Positions 62,201 to 64,000 of a stretch of 64,000 nucleotides of DNA are shown piece after piece. The translations under genes and the position numbers were made by a program. Below the pieces are notes generated by a model. That model was not told the DNA's origin. It saw only the letters and a list, made by a program, of their open reading frames with translations, and ran no database searches. This DNA comes from Puffinus mauretanicus (lineage: Eukaryota; Chordata; Aves; Procellariiformes; Procellariidae). Every line of letters begins with the position of its first letter. Position 1 is the first letter of the stretch. Where the stretch lies: NCBI GenBank assembly GCA_023333565.1, contig JAJKFH010002906.1, forward strand, positions 1,178,001 to 1,242,000, in the 5' to 3' direction.

Positions 62201-64000
62201 TGTGACTGTCATTAGCAGTTTAGAAATGCACCAGTGTCAGCAGTCACGTGTTTAATGAGCTATTGACAAAAAATGCCTAATAAAAGTGGTCTGATATACA
62301 CCATCTGCAGAAAGAACTGGAGATTAGATTAAGAACACTGAAAAGAAATGCAGTATATTAAACAAGCATATGGTTAAATGGAATACAGACCTGCTAGCTC
62401 CCCCAGGTAAGTTTATTGCATACTTTAAAGACAAACAATGTATTTGAATATTCAATGTGAATAAGCTTTACTGTATTTCAGGAACATGGATAAATGCACA
62501 GTATACACACACACTTTCTTGACTTTAGTTTAAGCAGAACTGAGCTTGAGAGTAACTTTGCCTTAACTTTAAATGAATCAAGTTTTAGGCTCGCTGTTTG
62601 ATAACATACCAAACAAATGACCAAACATTCAAGATCACTTTTAACATCTACGTGTTTGCATGCCATTCAAAGTACTTTGGCTGTTTTAAAAGGGTACTTA
62701 GATTAGTGTCTGGCTAGAAAACAGATTATAGCCCGTATCATGTGTTATGAGGGAGGTTATAATCTGTTTTATATTACTGTTGCACAGAGCTTTCTGATAG
62801 GACATTTTGTAGTTAACTTTTAGTTTAAAGTATTCAAGCAAGTGGAATAATTTGAGTATTTAAATGAAGCCAGAAATATATTTCTTCCTCACATGCTGTG
62901 TGTTTTAAATGAACTTTAAGATACATAGTAACGACCTTAATTTGGGGGGGGAGGGGGGGGGAGAGGGGAGCAAGATTAACAGACCAGTCTGACCCATTTA
63001 CCCTCTTAAGTAGATGATCAGTCATCAGCTGATGATGCTCATCAGTCTTACTGATCGGGCACAATGGCATACTTGCCATGTGACTGAAATAGAGATTGGT
63101 TTTTTTAAGCATCTTCGTAAGTAATTTCTACAAGTCACAACTATTAATATATAGCTAGTGATTCTACAATAAACCATGCTAGTCTGACAGGATGAAGCTG
63201 TTGGTTGTAACAAAGGCTTGAAAACAAACAAAAAATTGAAATAATTCAATGTAGAAGAGAAACACAGAGCTAGTAGGAAAAAACCAAAACTCCCACAAAA
63301 CAGAAAAAAAACCCTATTGTTTTACTTCTCTTAAAATCACTTAAGTTTGCTGGAAGCATTACTCCACAATTTGTGTGCCTGGAGAGCAGCACAAAGAATT
63401 TGCATCTGGAGAGCAGCACAAAGAATTTGCAACTTGACAGCATCTACTCTTGCTTCTATGTGTGTCACCAAAACTTACATGGCCATATATTGCCACGTGT
63501 CAGTCTTACACATTACAGCATGGTTAGCCAAAGTGGAGTTGTTTTAATTCACATAAAGCCAACAGCTTTACTAATCCAAACACCAAAGGAAGACAAGCAC
63601 ATTTGGAGACATGCTAGACATCACTGGAACAATGGGACTGCACAACCAGGGCTAACAACAAAAAGCAATCCCAGTCGACATTAAAAAGGGAAAGGAAATA
63701 TTCAGTTTAAAGGGGTATAGATTGCTTTGCTTGTAAGCAAATCAGGTCTAAGTTGTTAAGTTTCAATATCATATTTATATTATAAATACCAAATACGTGT
63801 TCATAGGCTTCTTGGAATCTAACACACCCTTGTTGCAGCTATTACAAATCGAGATCAAGTGGAAGATCACAAGTAAGATTGAGAAGTTGACACTGTCATA
63901 TTAAAATTCCTGCTTTTGGGAAGGGAAACAAAAGAGCAGTAGGACAAAAGCAAGATTAGCATTTCATACCTGAACCACAGCTTCATCAATTTTGCGGACT
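38191..64000 (-). CDS. FNIP2: FNIP2, folliculin-interacting protein 2 (5' end beyond window)
   Basis: This is the whole-gene entry. FNIP2 partners folliculin (FLCN) at the lysosome, where the complex acts as a GTPase-activating protein for RagC/D and regulates mTORC1-TFEB signalling; it also binds AMPK and HSP90 (family knowledge). Sixteen exons join with consistent phases and GT-AG introns, giving 1,036 residues plus stop. Human FNIP2 is about 1,114 residues, so roughly 75 N-terminal residues are outside the window. FNIP2 is chosen over FNIP1 because of [35 protein letters not shown] and VLNGSKI, and the absence of the Cys-rich CxCxxC segment that FNIP1 uses as a redox degron. The frame is intact throughout, so the gene should be functional. 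Confidence 0.95.
38270..39511 (-). other. FNIP2 intron before last exon
   Basis: 1,242 bp with the donor GTGAGT. The only noticeable content is a TA/CA microsatellite near 38818-38851 (TATATATA followed by ACACACACAC). Confidence 0.8.
39512..39627 (-). CDS. FNIP2: FNIP2 penultimate coding exon
   Basis: Encodes [20 protein letters not shown], then [19 protein letters not shown]: 38 codons plus GG. This is part of the FNIP C-terminal (DENN-type) domain. The acceptor is TTTACAG and the donor GG|GTGAGT. It is too short and too stop-flanked to be visible as a long ORF, and is placed by homology and phase. Confidence 0.95.
39628..43369 (-). other. FNIP2 intron (3.7 kb)
   Basis: Donor GTAAGT. It holds a 26-bp tandem duplication (40480-40530) and T-runs at about 41266-41279 and 41460-41471. 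No exon is recognised. Confidence 0.8.
40480..40530 (+). repeat. 26-bp tandem duplication
   Basis: Two adjacent copies begin at 40480 and 40506. They differ mainly at one base: GGTCAGTAGG in the first and GGTGAGTAGG in the second. The second copy happens to make a consensus splice donor (AAG|GTGAGT) on the plus strand, opposite to FNIP2. Confidence 0.9.
43370..43570 (-). CDS. FNIP2: FNIP2 coding exon (C-terminal domain)
   Basis: 67 codons, both borders in phase 0, from [20 protein letters not shown] to [12 protein letters not shown]. The donor GTAAGT follows. The block is nearly unchanged in FNIP1 and FNIP2 and belongs to the C-terminal FNIP domain that contacts folliculin. Confidence 0.97.
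43571..44755 (-). other. FNIP2 intron (1.2 kb)
   Basis: Donor GTGAGT, acceptor ATCTGTTGCAG. AT-rich; nothing else recognised. Confidence 0.8.
44756..44912 (-). CDS. FNIP2: FNIP2 coding exon (start of C-terminal domain)
   Basis: 52 codons after one base that completes Arg. It contains [20 protein letters not shown] and [17 protein letters not shown], typical of the start of the FNIP C-terminal domain. The acceptor is TTGTATTTCAG and the donor CAC|GTGAGT. Confidence 0.97.
44913..45720 (-). other. FNIP2 intron (0.8 kb)
   Basis: Donor GTAAAT. A T/A-rich segment includes a T-run at 45540-45549. No other feature is recognised. Confidence 0.8.
45721..47029 (-). CDS. FNIP2: FNIP2 large central exon
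   Basis: At 1,309 nt (435 codons plus split codons) this is the largest exon. It opens with [20 protein letters not shown] and [20 protein letters not shown], the end of the conserved middle domain. It then enters a long, poorly conserved, Ser/Glu-rich, probably disordered region and ends with [20 protein letters not shown] and VELPLPR. The conserved islands [16 protein letters not shown] and [12 protein letters not shown] anchor the alignment; the latter is a likely phosphorylated serine cluster. The reading frame happens to stay open 88 bases upstream into the intron, so a naive ORF call overextends it. Confidence 0.97.
47030..50438 (-). other. FNIP2 intron (3.4 kb)
   Basis: The donor is the less common GTCAGT. 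It contains a C11 run at 48398-48408. No exon or transposon is recognised. Confidence 0.8.
50439..50608 (-). CDS. FNIP2: FNIP2 coding exon (middle domain)
   Basis: Encodes [20 protein letters not shown], then [20 protein letters not shown] and [16 protein letters not shown], 56 codons with split codons at both ends. The [10 protein letters not shown] and [10 protein letters not shown] blocks are shared by FNIP1 and FNIP2. Confidence 0.97.
50735..50881 (-). CDS. FNIP2: FNIP2 coding exon (middle domain)
   Basis: 48 codons containing [20 protein letters not shown] and [19 protein letters not shown]. It is separated from the next exon by a compact 126-bp intron (50609-50734). The first base completes an Arg codon; Val follows where the human protein, as I recall it, has Gly. 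Confidence 0.95.
50882..51720 (-). other. FNIP2 intron (0.8 kb)
   Basis: Donor GTGAGT, acceptor TTTGAGCAG. A short CT-rich run lies at about 51250-51262. Nothing else is recognised. Confidence 0.8.
51721..51809 (-). CDS. FNIP2: FNIP2 coding exon (short, weak acceptor)
   Basis: Encodes [20 protein letters not shown], then RVMDALGEF, 29 codons plus AG. It is preceded by AATAAAG, an unusual AAAG acceptor with a modest pyrimidine tract, so this exon may be spliced less efficiently. The phases on both sides fit only if it is included; its 89-nt length means skipping would shift the frame. Confidence 0.9.
51810..52393 (-). other. FNIP2 intron (0.6 kb)
   Basis: Donor GTACAG, acceptor AATAAAG. No features beyond AT-rich sequence. 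Confidence 0.8.
52394..52595 (-). CDS. FNIP2: FNIP2 coding exon (middle domain start)
   Basis: 67 codons: [60 protein letters not shown] and LKYAIEK. The RRKKIAI and [13 protein letters not shown] blocks are hallmarks of the FNIP family. The Trp completed at its 5' junction (PRW-ST) agrees with FNIP1 rather than with the Arg I recall for human FNIP2. Confidence 0.97.
52596..55996 (-). other. FNIP2 intron (3.4 kb)
   Basis: Contains a CR1 copy in the antisense orientation to the gene (53385-53692). The rest is AT-rich and unremarkable. Confidence 0.8.
53385..53692 (+). mobile_element. CR1 LINE fragment with RT motif remnant
   Basis: The plus strand reads [20 protein letters not shown], then [15 protein letters not shown]. 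These match the reverse-transcriptase palm of CR1 ORF2, where F/Y-A-D-D holds the catalytic Asp pair. A CR1 3' portion follows (GAATCCCCATTCTTGGAGAT, then a degraded TTGGATGATATCCAGAAGTC and CCTGTGATTATA). The middle is deleted and the reading frame is broken. This is an old, inactive insertion inside an FNIP2 intron. Confidence 0.85.
55997..56126 (-). CDS. FNIP2: FNIP2 coding exon with poly-Ser tract
   Basis: 42 codons containing [13 protein letters not shown], a run of nine Ser, [16 protein letters not shown] and IIPR, ending TG of a Trp codon. The poly-Ser run is encoded partly by TCATCATCATC-type repeats and is a likely length-variable site. Confidence 0.97.
56127..56731 (-). other. FNIP2 intron (0.6 kb)
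   Basis: Donor GTATCT, acceptor TTTCTTGATAG. No other feature recognised. Confidence 0.8.
56732..56803 (-). CDS. FNIP2: FNIP2 short coding exon
   Basis: 72 nt encoding [20 protein letters not shown] and ARS. The [11 protein letters not shown] segment is shared with FNIP1. The exon is a multiple of three and starts and ends in the same phase, so it could be skipped without a frameshift. Confidence 0.95.
56804..58150 (-). other. FNIP2 intron (1.3 kb)
   Basis: Donor GTAAAT, acceptor TTGTTTTAG. AT-rich; no element recognised. Confidence 0.8.
58151..58251 (-). CDS. FNIP2: FNIP2 coding exon
   Basis: 33 codons: [20 protein letters not shown], then [25 protein letters not shown] separates FNIP2 from FNIP1 (which has LEFINQDN). 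A strong CCCCTTTTTTAG acceptor precedes it. Confidence 0.97.
58252..59018 (-). other. FNIP2 intron with minisatellite (0.8 kb)
   Basis: Donor GTAAGA. The minisatellite at 58846-58979 begins about 40 nt inside the donor. The remainder is unremarkable. Confidence 0.85.
58846..58979. repeat. 25-bp minisatellite
   Basis: Four identical 25-bp units start at 58871, 58896, 58921 and 58946, with partial copies on both sides. The unit is purine-rich on the plus strand (built from AGGAAAGACC, ACAAAAGGAG and AAAGA) and pyrimidine-rich in the FNIP2 transcript. The period is not a multiple of three and the unit has no stop on the minus strand, which explains long Phe/Ser/Leu-rich spurious ORFs here. Perfect identity suggests recent expansion and likely length variation between individuals. 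Confidence 0.95.
59019..59090 (-). CDS. FNIP2: FNIP2 short coding exon
   Basis: 72 nt encoding [20 protein letters not shown] and SNN. The first base completes Arg and the last two begin Asn. SPPQLM(I/L)SKVF is invariant in FNIP1/2. The exon follows an 85-bp intron. Confidence 0.95.
59176..59276 (-). CDS. FNIP2: FNIP2 coding exon (N-terminal longin domain)
   Basis: 33 codons plus [22 protein letters not shown], then [13 protein letters not shown]. The [17 protein letters not shown] block is the most conserved part of the FNIP N-terminal domain. The acceptor is TGTCTGTGCAG and the donor CG|GTGAGT. Confidence 0.97.
59277..60377 (-). other. FNIP2 intron (1.1 kb)
   Basis: Donor GTATTG. No element recognised. 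Confidence 0.8.
60378..60512 (-). CDS. FNIP2: FNIP2 coding exon
   Basis: 45 codons, phase 0 at both ends: [20 protein letters not shown], then [20 protein letters not shown] and IPKYQ. It is less conserved; human has a Ser-rich version of the middle part. SAK.CQ and KEQ.PKYQ anchor the match. The open frame extends upstream into the intron, so the start is set by the GACACAG acceptor. Confidence 0.9.
62944..62970 (+). other. G-run tract with quadruplex potential
   Basis: Runs of eight, nine and four G separated by A or AGA lie on the plus strand. That is the template strand of FNIP2, so the transcript is C-rich here. It is a polymorphism-prone site and could form a G-quadruplex. Confidence 0.7.
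63379..63432. repeat. 27-bp tandem duplication
   Basis: Two copies, 63379-63405 and 63406-63432, differ only at the last base. The unit starts CTGGAGAGCAGCACAAAG. It lies in an FNIP2 intron. The nine-codon period keeps a spurious frame open. Confidence 0.95.
63970..64000 (-). CDS. FNIP2: FNIP2 exon, cut by the window edge
   Basis: The visible part encodes [10 protein letters not shown] before the donor CAG|GTATGA. It aligns with the segment of FNIP2 around VQKIEE..AQ, about 80 residues from the human N-terminus. The rest of this exon and the start codon lie beyond position 64,000. Confidence 0.85.

Larger units (their letters stand above)
60513..63969 (-). other. FNIP2 intron (3.5 kb)
   Basis: Contains an AT-rich block with ATTTGCAT (60888-60895), a long G-rich tract (62944-62970), and a 27-bp tandem duplication (63379-63432). 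The donor is GTATGA. No exon is recognised. Confidence 0.8.

Overview
This looks like nuclear DNA of a bird (or at least a sauropsid). The evidence is a CR1 LINE 3' end carrying the typical ATTCTATGATTCT terminus, a second CR1 copy with a reverse-transcriptase FADD motif, few other repeats, long non-coding stretches, and two vertebrate genes split by canonical GT-AG introns. There are no bacterial operons, CRISPR arrays, prophages or recognisable RNA genes. Almost all long open frames in the window are chance readings of introns. The real coding sequence sits in small exons, most of them too short to stand out as ORFs.

The right-hand 26 kb (38,191 to the right edge, minus strand) is FNIP2, folliculin-interacting protein 2. 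Sixteen coding exons can be placed with matching splice phases, running from a partial exon cut by the window edge (63,970-64,000) to the stop codon at 38,191-38,193. Together they encode 1,036 residues. The missing N-terminus lies beyond position 64,000. A long AT-rich stretch below 38,190 is probably its 3' UTR.

The left-hand part (4,527 to about 31.6 kb, plus strand) is a dispersed small gene recognised as SPMIP2 (C4orf45 in human), a sperm microtubule inner protein. Four exons are well supported (4,527-4,584; 4,908-5,140; 12,177-12,235; 31,127-31,281). A short lysine-rich last exon with an adjacent poly(A) signal (31,587-31,627) is a candidate. Its introns include one of 18.9 kb. From memory, FNIP2 and C4orf45 are also neighbours with convergent 3' ends in human 4q32, and that synteny supports both calls.

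The rest is intronic or intergenic. It holds two CR1 copies, a MIR-like SINE fragment, a 25-bp minisatellite beside an FNIP2 splice donor, two small tandem duplications, G-rich tracts, a perfect 11-bp hairpin, an RFX-like palindrome inside SPMIP2, and three anonymous open stretches that could be decayed coding sequence. I found no convincing new biological system. The most useful results are the exon-level reconstruction of both genes and the short list of unexplained open or structured segments.
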